Assembly: GCA_963422445.2 (NCBI GenBank)
Contig: OY729512.2
Coordinates: 372,001 to 436,000 of the forward strand
Direction: 5' to 3'
Length of the DNA stretch: 64,000 bases
From: G963422445 sp963422445
GTDB taxonomy: Bacteria; Pseudomonadota; Alphaproteobacteria; Thalassobaculales; Thalassobaculaceae
Part shown: positions 9,240-18,018 of the stretch, in pieces
Position numbering within the stretch: position 1 is the first letter of the stretch
How the letters are laid out: each line of letters begins with the position of its first letter
Notes under the pieces: generated by a model
Databases searched by the model: none
What the model saw: the letters and a program-made list of their open reading frames with translations, nothing else
Told to the model about the DNA's origin: nothing
Program-made: the position numbers and the translations under genes

Positions 9240-9908
9240 ATGATTGACGCTCTCGCCAAGGCAGTCGCCCAGTTGCCTCAACACGAACTCCGCCGCGCCG
9301 TGATACTCAGCATGGCGGGTGCCCTCATCATGGTCGCCGCCTGCGGTATGTTCGCTTGGCTGGTCCTGAGCCAGATTTCGATCTTCGGCATCGGCTGGAT
9401 TGACGAATGGATTACCGGATTTGGCACTGCGTTCGTTGTTGCCGGCACGATCCTGTTCTATCCTGCAACCGTCATGCTGGTTGCCGGCTTCTTTCTCGAT
9501 GGGGTCGCAAACGCCGTCGAAAGACGCTACTACCCGAATCTCCCCGCGCCCCGGAAACAACCTTTCCGGGAAATCTTTGGTTCGGCCCTAGTGTTGCTCA
9601 TGATTACCGTCGGCATGAATCTCGTATTGTTGCCGATCTATATTGTTACCCTGTTTGTTCCCGGCTTGAATCTGTTGATTTTTTATCTTGTGAATGGCTA
9701 TTTGCTCGGCTGGGAATTTTTTGTCCAGGTGGCCGGCCGCCGCATGGAGCCAATGGATGCCGCAGCTCTGCGGCATGTCCGGAAATGGACCGTGATGCTG
9801 GCCGGCGTCATCATTGCCCTGTTCACCACGATCCCGGTGGTCAATCTCGCGGCACCGATCATGGCGACAGCGTTCATGGTCCATGTTTTCCACAGGTTGC
9901 GCCGCTAA
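9240..9908 (+). CDS. EI24/CysZ-like membrane protein
   Basis: A 222-residue protein with about five to six hydrophobic segments (residues about 20-45, 55-85, 115-160, 175-205). The pattern of 'ATVMLVAGFFLDGVANAVE' followed by a polar stretch and 'MITVGMNLVLLPIYIVTLFVPG' matches the EI24 (etoposide-induced 2.4/CysZ) family of bacteria. CysZ imports sulfate, but this alphaproteobacterial group has no established substrate, so I do not assign one. The ATG follows 'aaggagtccacg'. No co-transcribed partner is evident. Confidence 0.7.
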   Translation: MIDALAKAVAQLPQHELRRAVILSMAGALIMVAACGMFAWLVLSQISIFGIGWIDEWITGFGTAFVVAGTILFYPATVMLVAGFFLDGVANAVERRYYPNLPAPRKQPFREIFGSALVLLMITVGMNLVLLPIYIVTLFVPGLNLLIFYLVNGYLLGWEFFVQVAGRRMEPMDAAALRHVRKWTVMLAGVIIALFTTIPVVNLAAPIMATAFMVHVFHRLRR

Positions 9909-10103
9909 CAGACGCCGTGATAGCGTTCGATCAAGCAGAGTGCCGCTATAGCATGTCGTCATCCCGACCAGCCGGACAAGTCCGATCACGACGCTGTTTC
10001 GCAACACTTCGCTGGAACCCGACCGGCGGCGGCATCCGCAACAAACAATGTGGCCGTGCCTGACAACCTAGTCCGCAGCGCTGGCAGGATTTCCGGAGCG
10101 ACA

Positions 10104-10550
10104 ATGTCACGATATCTGCCCGAAATTCCCAAACGCCACATCGATCTTCCCGGTGCCCCTCTGCCTGTTGGCGACAATAAAGGAAACCACCTGATTGTTG
10201 GTCGCGGAATCTCGCTCAAAGGTGATATAACAGTCTGCAATGCGTTGTTGGTCGAAGGAAATGTCGCGGGGACTCTGGAAAATGCGCGGCAATTTAAAAT
10301 CGCCGGATCGGGCTCTTTTGAAGGAACGGCGACCGCTGACGAAGCACAAATCTTCGGATTATTCCGCGGAACACTCGTAGCTAACCATATCCTGGTCGTG
10401 AAACCGACAGGCCGGATCGAAGGCACCGTGCATTACCGGACGATCGAAATCGAACTCGGTGGGATCATCGACGGGTGTGTCCATGTCTTTACGCCGGCTC
10501 CTGAAGAGGATGACGACGCAGCCAATCCGGACAGTGCACAGAGCGAGTAG
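10104..10550 (+). CDS. bactofilin-like polymer-forming cytoskeletal protein
   Basis: About 148 residues. The central region is the repetitive beta-strand pattern of bactofilins (DUF583): 'ISLKGDITVCNALLVEGNVAGTLE', 'FKIAGSGSFEGTATADEAQIFG' and 'GRIEGTVHYRTIEIELGG', each turn about 17-20 residues. The N-terminus is short and basic and the C-terminus is acidic ('PAPEEDDDAA'), as usual for disordered bactofilin tails. I chose the ATG at 10104 because 'ggag' lies seven bases upstream; an in-frame GTG at 10050 would add 18 residues. It assembles into filaments that position cell-wall or membrane proteins. It is convergent with nth, 20 bp away. Confidence 0.82.
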   Translation: MSRYLPEIPKRHIDLPGAPLPVGDNKGNHLIVGRGISLKGDITVCNALLVEGNVAGTLENARQFKIAGSGSFEGTATADEAQIFGLFRGTLVANHILVVKPTGRIEGTVHYRTIEIELGGIIDGCVHVFTPAPEEDDDAANPDSAQSE

Positions 10551-10570
10551 AATGCCGTAACTGATGGCGA

Positions 10571-11200
10571 TCAGATCTTTGCATCGAAGTTGCAGAGATC
10601 GGAAACCGGACAGCTCGCACAATCGGGCTTGCGCGCCTTGCATACATAGCGGCCATGCAGGATCAGCCAGTGATGTGCATGCAGTTTCCACTGCGTCGGA
10701 ACCCGGCGCTCAAGCGCCAATTCAACCGCCAGCGGTGTCTTGCCGCGGGCAAGGCCTGTCCGGTTCCCGACCCTGAAGATATGGGTATCGACCGCGATGA
10801 CCGGTTCGCCAAAGGCAATGTTGAGAACGACATTGGCGGTCTTGCGGCCGACACCTGGCAGAGTCTCCAGTGTAGCGCGATCATGCGGCAGTGCATTATC
10901 ATGATCCCGCACGAGGATTTCCGACAATGCGATAACATTTTTTGCCTTGGTGTTGTACAGCCCGATCGTCCTTATGAAGCCTTTGAGACGATTCTCGCCA
11001 AGGTCCAGCATTTTTGCGGGGGTATCAGCGATTTCGAACAACGGGCCGGTGGCCTTGTTTACGCCGACATCAGTCGCCTGGGCCGAAAGCACGACAGCAA
11101 CCAGCAAAGTATAAGGATTGCGATAATCGAGCTCGCCCCTCGGCTCTGGATTGGCCAATGCCAATCGAGCAAAGAAGTCATCGATATGGGTTTTTTTCAT
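10571..11200 (-). CDS. nth: endonuclease III
   Basis: A DNA glycosylase/AP lyase that removes oxidised pyrimidines in base-excision repair. The helix-hairpin-helix 'LPGVGRKTANVVLN' includes the catalytic Lys, and 'VDTHIFRVGNR' holds the catalytic Asp. The C-terminus carries the [4Fe-4S] pattern CKARKPDCASCPVSDLC. An upstream ATG at 11257 would add 19 residues that do not look conserved; the ATG at 11200 (MKKTHIDDFF) gives the usual length of about 210 residues. Confidence 0.95.
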   Translation of the reverse strand: MKKTHIDDFFARLALANPEPRGELDYRNPYTLLVAVVLSAQATDVGVNKATGPLFEIADTPAKMLDLGENRLKGFIRTIGLYNTKAKNVIALSEILVRDHDNALPHDRATLETLPGVGRKTANVVLNIAFGEPVIAVDTHIFRVGNRTGLARGKTPLAVELALERRVPTQWKLHAHHWLILHGRYVCKARKPDCASCPVSDLCNFDAKI

Positions 11201-11533
11201 CACTTTCGGCACAACGTTTCTCCGTTCCGTTCCGCTCAACGGCCCTGTCTTGTACATGGGCTAGTGCCTGCCAGACAGGATAGATCAGGCCGTCCTGGTG
11301 GGCCGGCCAGCATTATTCCGGCTCTTGCCACACAGGCAATATCCGAACAGACCGGGACCGCAAGACGACTTCGGCAAGCCGCTCTTGGCATCGAGGATCT
11401 TCCACCTCTCGCCCACTATGTCAAAATATGCGAAGCTCGGGCCGATCGATATGGCCGTCCGCCGGCGGGTGAAGAGAATCCGATATCGTCCGCCAGTCCT
11501 TATAGCAGCGGCTCCGGCAACAATGGCAACGGT
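11201..11533. other. non-coding gap between nth and the DUF2244 gene
   Basis: 333 bp between two divergent genes. Open frames cross it but none shows recognisable motifs or a convincing start. It presumably holds both promoters. I see no repeat or RNA gene. Confidence 0.4.
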
Positions 11534-12049
11534 ATGACCTTTGAAAACAATCGCAAGACAGAGGTCCCCGACACGGAACCGATGGTCTTTGAAACCACGC
11601 TTGAGCCGCACTGTAGTCTGCCGCCGAACGGTTTCGCCGCGATCATGATCGTGATCATCGCCATAAGCGCTGCGATCAGTACCGGGTTTTCGCTCCTCGG
11701 CGCTTGGCCTGTAATCGGATTTTTCGGGCTCGACATCATCCTCATTGCCGTCGCTTTCCGGATGGGATATCGTGCCGCCCGCCGGCGTGAGTTCGTGCGG
11801 CTCTCGGAAAGCCGGCTCGAGATCCTTTCTCTTGATGAATCCGGACACGGCCGGCAGACCGTCATGCAACCATATTGGGCGAAAGTGGAGTTGCAGCACA
11901 GGCCGGGCGGGCGGTTGCGGCTCGTGGTGCGGTCGCACGCCCGTGAACTGGAACTCGGGTCATTCCTCGGACCGGACGAGAAGACCGCGCTCGCCGACGC
12001 TCTGGCCGATGCGCTCCGCAAATTGCGAAACCGGGTGGTCGGTCGCTGA
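11534..12049 (+). CDS. DUF2244 domain membrane protein
   Basis: 171 residues. Two adjacent transmembrane helices occupy residues about 35-80 ('AAIMIVIIAISAAISTGFSL' and 'VIGFFGLDIILIAVAF'). A cytoplasmic domain follows with 'YRAARRREFVRLSESRLEI' and 'ELGSFLGPDEKTALADALADAL', the DUF2244 pattern. The function is unknown. In alphaproteobacteria these genes are commonly found beside nth and dapB, as here. A much longer open frame runs upstream, but the family resemblance begins near this ATG. Confidence 0.82.
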   Translation: MTFENNRKTEVPDTEPMVFETTLEPHCSLPPNGFAAIMIVIIAISAAISTGFSLLGAWPVIGFFGLDIILIAVAFRMGYRAARRREFVRLSESRLEILSLDESGHGRQTVMQPYWAKVELQHRPGGRLRLVVRSHARELELGSFLGPDEKTALADALADALRKLRNRVVGR

Positions 12050-12091
12050 TACCGCGTTGCAGCAGCTGCACCGGACTAGCACCGGCGACGA

Positions 12092-12904
12092 TCAGGTCTT
12101 CAATCCAAGGACATCAGCCATGTTGTACAATCCGGGCTCCCGACCAGCACTCCACAACGCAGCCCGTACGGCGCCAGCAGCATAAATATGTCGGCCCGCC
12201 GCCCTGTGAGTGATTTCAACACGCTCACCAGCGCCAGCAAAAGTAACCGAATGATCACCGACAATGTCGCCGCCACGCAGGGCAGCAAACCCGATCTTTC
12301 CCCGTTCCCGGGCGCCGGTATGACCTTCACGCGACAGGACGGCGGCATCGTCAAAATCCACATTGCGACCTTTTGCCGCCGCCCGTCCGAGACCGAGTGC
12401 CGTTCCTGAAGGCGCATCGATCTTCCGGTTATGATGAATCTCAAACACCTCGATATCGAACCCGTCATCGAGGACGCGGGCGACCTGTTCAACCAACCCG
12501 AACAGCAGATTGATCCCGAGGCTCATATTCGGCGCAAAGACAACAGGGACCGATCGCGCGGCATCGGCCAATATGGACTCGTCGGCATCGTCCAGCCCCG
12601 TCATCCCGACAACCCAGGCGGTACCGGTTTCCTTCGCCGCCGCGGCGTGGTCCGGAATCGCGCCTGGCAACGTAAAATCAATCACCACCGATGATTGCGC
12701 AAACAGTTCGCCAGAGACCGCGATCGCCGGCAGCCCGACAGGACCGATGCCGCAGATCGTGCCGATATCGGTGTTCTCTGCGTCGTTGCCGGGCCGCACC
12801 GACCCGGCGGCGACTCGGCAACCCGGCGTTTCGGCAATCTGGCGGACCAGCATTGTTCCCATTTGACCGGTTACCCCGGCGACACCGATCTGCAACTCGC
12901 CCAT
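12092..12904 (-). CDS. dapB: 4-hydroxy-tetrahydrodipicolinate reductase
   Basis: 270 residues. It reduces 4-hydroxy-tetrahydrodipicolinate with NAD(P)H in the lysine/diaminopimelate pathway, feeding peptidoglycan. The N-terminal dinucleotide-binding loop is 'GVAGVTGQMG'. The catalytic and substrate-binding signature 'EIHHNRKIDAPSGTAL' (residues about 150-165) is complete. The gene follows dnaJ on the same strand with a 55-bp gap, giving the common alphaproteobacterial order dnaK-dnaJ-dapB. It is convergent with the DUF2244 gene. Confidence 0.97.
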   Translation of the reverse strand: MGELQIGVAGVTGQMGTMLVRQIAETPGCRVAAGSVRPGNDAENTDIGTICGIGPVGLPAIAVSGELFAQSSVVIDFTLPGAIPDHAAAAKETGTAWVVGMTGLDDADESILADAARSVPVVFAPNMSLGINLLFGLVEQVARVLDDGFDIEVFEIHHNRKIDAPSGTALGLGRAAAKGRNVDFDDAAVLSREGHTGARERGKIGFAALRGGDIVGDHSVTFAGAGERVEITHRAAGRHIYAAGAVRAALWSAGREPGLYNMADVLGLKT

Positions 12905-12959
12905 GACGACATCCTTTCAGACGGAACGGCCGGGACCACGGCCACGTACCGGATGTTGG

Positions 12960-14084
12960 TCAGTCTTTCCGGTCACCCCACAGACCCTTGACGCGGTCGA
13001 AAAACCCGTTTGATTCTGGACTTGTCGATTCGTTTTGTGTTGCGGCGAAACCCTCAAGGATTTTTTTCTGATGCCTGTCCAAATTCATCGGGGTTTCGAC
13101 AACCGCAGTGACATACAGGTCACCACGCGCTGCGCTGCGCAGCACCGTCATGCCCTTTCCACGAAGTCGGAACTGCGTACCGGTCTGTGTGCCTGGGCTG
13201 ATATTGATCCGGGCCCGAGACCCTTCGACGGTCGGGACATCGATCTGTCCACCGAGCGCAGCCGTCGTCATCATCAGTGGGATGCTGCAATAGACATCGG
13301 CGCCGTCCCGCCTGAACAGCGGGTGGTCTTCCACCGAGATAAAGATGTAGAGATCGCCCGGCGGCGCGCCCTGCGCACCGGCATCCCCTTCTCCAGACAA
13401 ACGAATGCGTGTTCCGTCCTCGACTCCGGCCGGAATGTCGACCGACAGTGTTTTCTCTCTCTGGACCCGTCCAGCTCCGCGACAGGCCCGGCACGGTTTC
13501 TCGATCACCCGGCCGGCCCCGCCGCAATTGTGGCAGGTCCGTTCAATGGTGAACACACCCTGCTTAGCGCGAACGTTCCCGGCTCCGTGACAGAGTCCGC
13601 ATGTCTGCGGCTGTGACCCGGCGGCCGCTCCGCTGCCGCCGCAGTCACTGCATTCGGTCGTGCTCGGAACTCGAATTTCTGCCTGACGCCCGGAAAACGC
13701 CTCTTCGATCGAGATCGTCATGTTGTAACGAAGGTCGGCGCCTTGCCGACGGTCACGGCCGGACCTGCGGCCACGGCCACCGCCGAACATCTCATCAAAG
13801 ATATCGGCAAACCCGGCGCCAAACCCTTCAAAACCACTGCTACGCGCGCCCATGCCGCCTTCAAAGGCGTCATGGCCGAAACGGTCATAGGCAGCCCGTT
13901 TCTCGGTGTCTTTCAGAATGTCATAGGCTTCGTTGATTTCCTTGAATTTTTTTTCTGCCTCGGTATCGCCGGAATTACGATCGGGATGATAGCGCATTGC
14001 TAGTTTACGATAGGCGGATTTCAGGGCAGCGTCACCTGCTCCGCGATTGACCCCCAGAGTTTCGTAATAGTCGCGCTTCGCCAT
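12960..14084 (-). CDS. dnaJ: chaperone protein DnaJ
   Basis: 374 residues. The J-domain has the HPD motif in 'AMRYHPDRNSG' (residue about 33) that stimulates DnaK ATPase activity. A Gly/Phe region follows ('GMGARSSGFEGFGAGFADIF'). The zinc domain has four CxxCxGxG repeats: CSDCGGSG, CGLCHGAG, CHNCGGAG and CRACRGAG. The C-terminal substrate-binding domain is complete. It lies 80 bp downstream of dnaK on the same strand and is probably co-transcribed from the heat-shock promoter. Confidence 0.97.
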   Translation of the reverse strand: MAKRDYYETLGVNRGAGDAALKSAYRKLAMRYHPDRNSGDTEAEKKFKEINEAYDILKDTEKRAAYDRFGHDAFEGGMGARSSGFEGFGAGFADIFDEMFGGGRGRRSGRDRRQGADLRYNMTISIEEAFSGRQAEIRVPSTTECSDCGGSGAAAGSQPQTCGLCHGAGNVRAKQGVFTIERTCHNCGGAGRVIEKPCRACRGAGRVQREKTLSVDIPAGVEDGTRIRLSGEGDAGAQGAPPGDLYIFISVEDHPLFRRDGADVYCSIPLMMTTAALGGQIDVPTVEGSRARINISPGTQTGTQFRLRGKGMTVLRSAARGDLYVTAVVETPMNLDRHQKKILEGFAATQNESTSPESNGFFDRVKGLWGDRKD

Positions 14085-14163
14085 TGCCCCTCAACAACTC
14101 TTTGAAGCAGATAGCCGATCCTGCCGCGGCACCCGGCCGGATTGCGGAATCTGCCTTTCTCGT

Positions 14164-16095
14164 TCAAGCCGACTTGTTGCGGTCGCGGTCGTCGACTTCC
14201 TCAAATTCGGCGTCGACCACATCGGCGTCCTTGGGCCCGGTGCCGGATGCCGCGCTATCATCCGGTCCTGCATTCGGGTCAACTTCGTTTTGCTGGGTCG
14301 CGTACATGGCTTCGCCGAGCTTCATCGAAGCCTGCTGCAATTCTTCCATCTTGGCGTTTATGGCGGCAATATCCTCGCTTTCCGAAACTGACTTGAGGTC
14401 CGCCATCAGCCGTTCGACATTTTCGCGTTCACTTGTACTGATCTTGTCGCCGGCGTCCGACAGCATGCGTTCGGTCGCATGAACCATCTGCTCAGCCTGG
14501 TTTCTGGTTTCGACGAGTTCGCGGCGGGCCTTGTCAGCCTCAGCATTCTGTTCGGCTTCCTGGACCATGCGCTCGATCTCGTCATCGGACAGGCCGCCAG
14601 AAGCCTGGATGCGGATCTGCTGTTCCTTGGCCGTTGCCTTGTCCTTGGCCGAAACATTGACGATTCCATTTGCATCGATATCGAAGGTAACTTCGATCTG
14701 CGGAACACCACGCGGTGCGCCTGGAATGCCAACCAGATCGAATTGGCCAAGCGTCTTGTTATCAGCCGCCATTTCGCGTTCGCCCTGTGAAACCCGAATG
14801 GTGACAGCCGTCTGGTTGTCTTCGGCAGTCGAGAACACCTGGCTCTTTTTCGTGGGGATCGTGGTGTTACGGTCGATCAAGCGTGTAAACACGCCGCCCA
14901 AGGTCTCAATGCCGAGCGACAAGGGTGTCACGTCAAGCAAAAGAACATCCTTGACATCGCCCTGAAGGACACCGGCTTGAATTGCCGCTCCGGTTGCAAC
15001 GACTTCGTCGGGATTGACGCCGCGATGCGGCTCGCGACCGAAAAAGTTTTTCACGGTCTCGATAATTTTGGGCATGCGAGTCATGCCGCCGACCAGTATG
15101 ACCTCATCGATTTCGCCGGCGCTGAGATCGGCATCACGCAATGCGGCCCGGCATGGACTGACGGTACGCTCGACAAGATCGTCGGCCAATACTTCAAGCT
15201 TGGCTCGAGTCAGCTTGATCGTAAGATGCTTAGGGCCGGTCTGGTCCGCGGTAATGAAGGGTAGATTGACTTCTGTCTGCATCGAGCTGGACAGTTCGAT
15301 CTTGGCCTTTTCGGCGGCCTCCTTCAGCCGTTGCAGGGCGAGTCGGTCATCGCGGAGATCAATGCCGTTTTCCTTCTTGAATTCGTCTGCGAGGTAATCG
15401 ATCACCCGGTGGTCGAAGTCCTCGCCACCCAGGAACGTATCGCCATTGGTCGATTTGACCTCGAAGACACCATCGCCGATTTCCAGAATCGAAACATCGA
15501 AGGTACCGCCGCCAAGGTCATAGACAGCGATGACCCCGCTGTTCTTCTTGTCGAGACCGTAGGCGAGCGCCGCCGCGGTCGGCTCGTTGATGATCCGCAG
15601 AACCTCAAGTCCGGCGATCCGGCCAGCATCCTTGGTCGCCTGCCGCTGGGCATCGTTGAAATAGGCAGGGACAGTGATAACCGCCTGCTCGACGCTGCCG
15701 CCGAGATAAGCTTCCGCGTCTTCCTTCAGTTTGCGCAGGGTGAAGCCGGAAATCTGGCTTGGGCTGTATTTCTCGCCCTTCGCCTCGACCCAGGCATCGC
15801 CGTTTTCACCGGGAACCACCTGGTAGGGCATCAGATCCGCAAACTTCCTGGCCGCACTATCGTCGTGGCGCCGCCCGATCAAACGTTTGATCGCGAACAG
15901 TGTGTTTTCGGGATTGGTCACGGCCTGGCGTTTGGCCGGTTGTCCGACGAGACGTTCGTCAGTGTCGGTAACCGCGATCATGGAGGGCGTCGTCCGGGCA
16001 CCTTCCGCGTTTTCGATTACCTTTGCGTCCGAACCGTCCATGAACGCGACACAGGAATTTGTCGTTCCCAGATCGATACCGATTACCTTGGCCAT
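14164..16095 (-). CDS. dnaK: chaperone protein DnaK (Hsp70)
   Basis: 643 residues, the normal Hsp70 length. Family signatures are present: 'GIDLGTTNSCVAFMDG' at the N-terminus, 'VYDLGGGTFDVSIL' (about 195) and 'VILVGGMTRMPKI' (about 335). The linker 'DVLLLDVTPLSLGIET' is intact. The acidic disordered tail 'DVVDAEFEEVDD' is typical. It binds unfolded polypeptides in an ATP cycle driven by DnaJ and GrpE, both also in this window. A good sigma-32-type promoter lies 87-115 bp upstream. Confidence 0.98.
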   Translation of the reverse strand: MAKVIGIDLGTTNSCVAFMDGSDAKVIENAEGARTTPSMIAVTDTDERLVGQPAKRQAVTNPENTLFAIKRLIGRRHDDSAARKFADLMPYQVVPGENGDAWVEAKGEKYSPSQISGFTLRKLKEDAEAYLGGSVEQAVITVPAYFNDAQRQATKDAGRIAGLEVLRIINEPTAAALAYGLDKKNSGVIAVYDLGGGTFDVSILEIGDGVFEVKSTNGDTFLGGEDFDHRVIDYLADEFKKENGIDLRDDRLALQRLKEAAEKAKIELSSSMQTEVNLPFITADQTGPKHLTIKLTRAKLEVLADDLVERTVSPCRAALRDADLSAGEIDEVILVGGMTRMPKIIETVKNFFGREPHRGVNPDEVVATGAAIQAGVLQGDVKDVLLLDVTPLSLGIETLGGVFTRLIDRNTTIPTKKSQVFSTAEDNQTAVTIRVSQGEREMAADNKTLGQFDLVGIPGAPRGVPQIEVTFDIDANGIVNVSAKDKATAKEQQIRIQASGGLSDDEIERMVQEAEQNAEADKARRELVETRNQAEQMVHATERMLSDAGDKISTSERENVERLMADLKSVSESEDIAAINAKMEELQQASMKLGEAMYATQQNEVDPNAGPDDSAASGTGPKDADVVDAEFEEVDDRDRNKSA

Positions 16096-16181
16096 GCTAT
16101 CCTCTTCCGATCAGCACATGGGGCTGGCCCCGAAGGCACCTCTCCCATTCCCGCAAGTACGGGGTCATTGAACTCTCGCCT

Positions 16182-16210
16182 ATATAGGTTGATGATCCCC
16201 GTCCCGCAAG
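16182..16210 (-). promoter_or_regulatory. sigma-32 (RpoH)-type heat-shock promoter of dnaK
   Basis: Read on the minus strand, a -35 'CTTG' (16207-16210) is followed by an 18-base spacer and a -10 'CCTATAT' (16182-16188). This matches the alphaproteobacterial heat-shock consensus CTTG-N16-18-CYTATNT. The implied transcript starts about 80 bases upstream of the dnaK ATG. No CIRCE (HrcA operator) inverted repeat is visible here. Confidence 0.65.
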
Positions 16211-16349
16211 GATCGGGCGTATCGAATATTGGCGGCGTCAGGATGATCCGATTCGACAACGCGTGGCATGGCGGGATCGGGCAACACTCTGCGAACGACA
16301 GCAAGCGGGCAGGTTTCGCTGGCTCGTCAGTCGACACCGGACAGACGAA

Positions 16350-17229
16350 ATGATCATTTCCGCGAGCTACAGAACGGACATCCCGGCCTTTTACGGCCGA
16401 TGGTTCGATCACCGTCTCGAAGCCGGCGAGTGCGCCGTCGACAATCCGTATTCGGGCCGACGTCACCATATTCGTCTGGATCGCGACGCCGTCGACGGGT
16501 TCGTTTTCTGGACCCGGCGCGTCCGTCCGTTCATGGCAACCCTGGAACGGCTTCACGGCGATGGCTGGCCATTTCTGGTGCAGTACACCGTTACCGGTTA
16601 TCCGCGCGCGCTTGAAACCGCATTCGCGGGGTGGCAGCATGCTGTCGACGACATCCAGGCGATCCGGGACCGTTACGGCCCGCAGGTTGCAGTCTGGCGT
16701 TACGATCCTATCCTTCTGACCAGCCTGACGCCGCCATCGTTCCACCGAGACCAGATCGACCGGCTTGCCAGCAAACTTTCCGGAGCCACCGATGAGGTCG
16801 TCTTGTCCTTCGCTCATTTCTACCGGAAGACACGACGCAATGTCGGACAGGCCGGCCGCCGATCCGGATTCACCTGGCGGGATCCCGAGGCCTGTGAAAA
16901 ACGTGTCTTGCTCGCCGAACTCGGTGCGATCGCCAGCAAACATGGTCTGCGCCCAGCCCGATCTTCTGACGGCACCGCTCGAGCCGGCACGCTGCATCGA
17001 TGCGGGCCGTCTGTCGGATATTGCCGGCCACGCAATAACCGCTGCTGCCAAAGGCAACCGGGATGGTTGCCTGTGCTTCCAGTCACGCGACATCGGCGCC
17101 TATGACAGCTGCCCGCATGGCTGTGTCTATTGTTACGCTGTCACGGCCGGACCGACCGCCGTTGACCGGTTCCGCCGCCACGACCCCGATGCCGCGGTGC
17201 TGGTACCAAAGCCTGCCAGTCCGGTATAA
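16350..17229 (+). pseudogene. DUF1848 family protein, frameshifted
   Basis: The first frame starts MIISASYRTDIPAFYGRW and reads through 'FLVQYTVTGYPRALE' and 'RYDPILLTSLTPPSFHRDQID', as in DUF1848 proteins. Near 16945 the frame is lost. A different frame then supplies the expected C-terminus, with 'CAQPDLL' and a Cys-rich end 'CLCFQSRDIGAYDSCPHGCVYCYAV' resembling a radical-SAM-like iron-sulfur motif. Several bases appear to be missing around 'catggtctgcgccc'. The function of the family is unproven. The gene is divergent from dnaK and convergent with grpE, 6 bp away. Confidence 0.75.
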
Positions 17230-17235
17230 CGTATC

Positions 17236-17943
17236 TCAGGTTTCCGATCCGGTGTCGTCCGGCCCGGACTCCGGCGGGGTCTCGGCAACCGCCTTGGCGA
17301 CCCCAACCATGGCAGCTCTCAAGACCCGGTCACCAATGGCGTAGCCGGGTTGCAAAACCTGCACAACGGTTCCCGGTTCCTGGTCAGGATCCTCGATTTC
17401 AAACATGGCCTGATGGAAGTTGTAGTCGAACTTCTCGCCGGCCGGATCAATCATGCGGATCCCGTGTCTGGCAAAGACAGTTTGCAACTCGCGTTCGGTC
17501 ATGCGCAGGCCGACAATGAGATTCCGTATGCTCTCATCGGTAATTTCATCATCAGCCGGACATGTCGCAAGGGCCCGGCCCAGATTATCGACAGCTGTCA
17601 GAAGTTCTCTCGCAAAATTGCTTATCCCGAACTTGCGGAGCTGACTTATCTCGCGCTCACTGCGCTTTCGCAGATTTTCCTGCTCGGCAACCGCCCGCAG
17701 CAGCTGGTCCTTGAGTTCGTCAACCCGGGCTTCAAGTTCTGCTTCCCGGGATATCGGTTCATCCTCGGCGCCCTCGACCTCCGGTTCCGCTCCGGTTTCA
17801 ACCGCGGGATCATCCAGGGTTTCCGGTTCAGTGCCAGTCGGCGATTTCTCCGAGGTTTCCGGTTCTGCAGCCGGATCAGCCGTTTCCGGCTGCTGCGGCA
17901 TGGGGGTGTCCTTGTCAATTTCGGGCATTGTCTTCTCAGTCAA
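17236..17943 (-). CDS. grpE: nucleotide exchange factor GrpE
   Basis: 235 residues. A long acidic Pro/Glu/Thr-rich N-terminal tail (residues 1-75) is followed by a coiled-coil ('ELEARVDELKDQLLRAVAEQENLRKR') and the beta-domain ending 'VLQPGYAIGDRVLRAAMVGVAK', the GrpE signature. It releases ADP from DnaK. It lies 75 bp downstream of hrcA on the same strand. The N-terminal extension is longer than in E. coli GrpE but common in alphaproteobacteria. Confidence 0.97.
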   Translation of the reverse strand: MTEKTMPEIDKDTPMPQQPETADPAAEPETSEKSPTGTEPETLDDPAVETGAEPEVEGAEDEPISREAELEARVDELKDQLLRAVAEQENLRKRSEREISQLRKFGISNFARELLTAVDNLGRALATCPADDEITDESIRNLIVGLRMTERELQTVFARHGIRMIDPAGEKFDYNFHQAMFEIEDPDQEPGTVVQVLQPGYAIGDRVLRAAMVGVAKAVAETPPESGPDDTGSET

Positions 17944-18018
17944 AAGCGCGATGGGTCGGTCGGTCCCTCATGTAAGGCGTCGGCGTCGGATTGCAAATCC
18001 CTTGTATGGTCATAACTT

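Noticed and set aside
10655..11533. Upstream two thirds of a 464-codon frame leading into the DUF2244 gene
   Set aside because: It covers nth in antisense and shows no family motifs; only the part from 11534 resembles a protein family.
15331..16353. 340-codon frame on the plus strand over dnaK
   Set aside because: Antisense of dnaK, whose full-length protein is certain.
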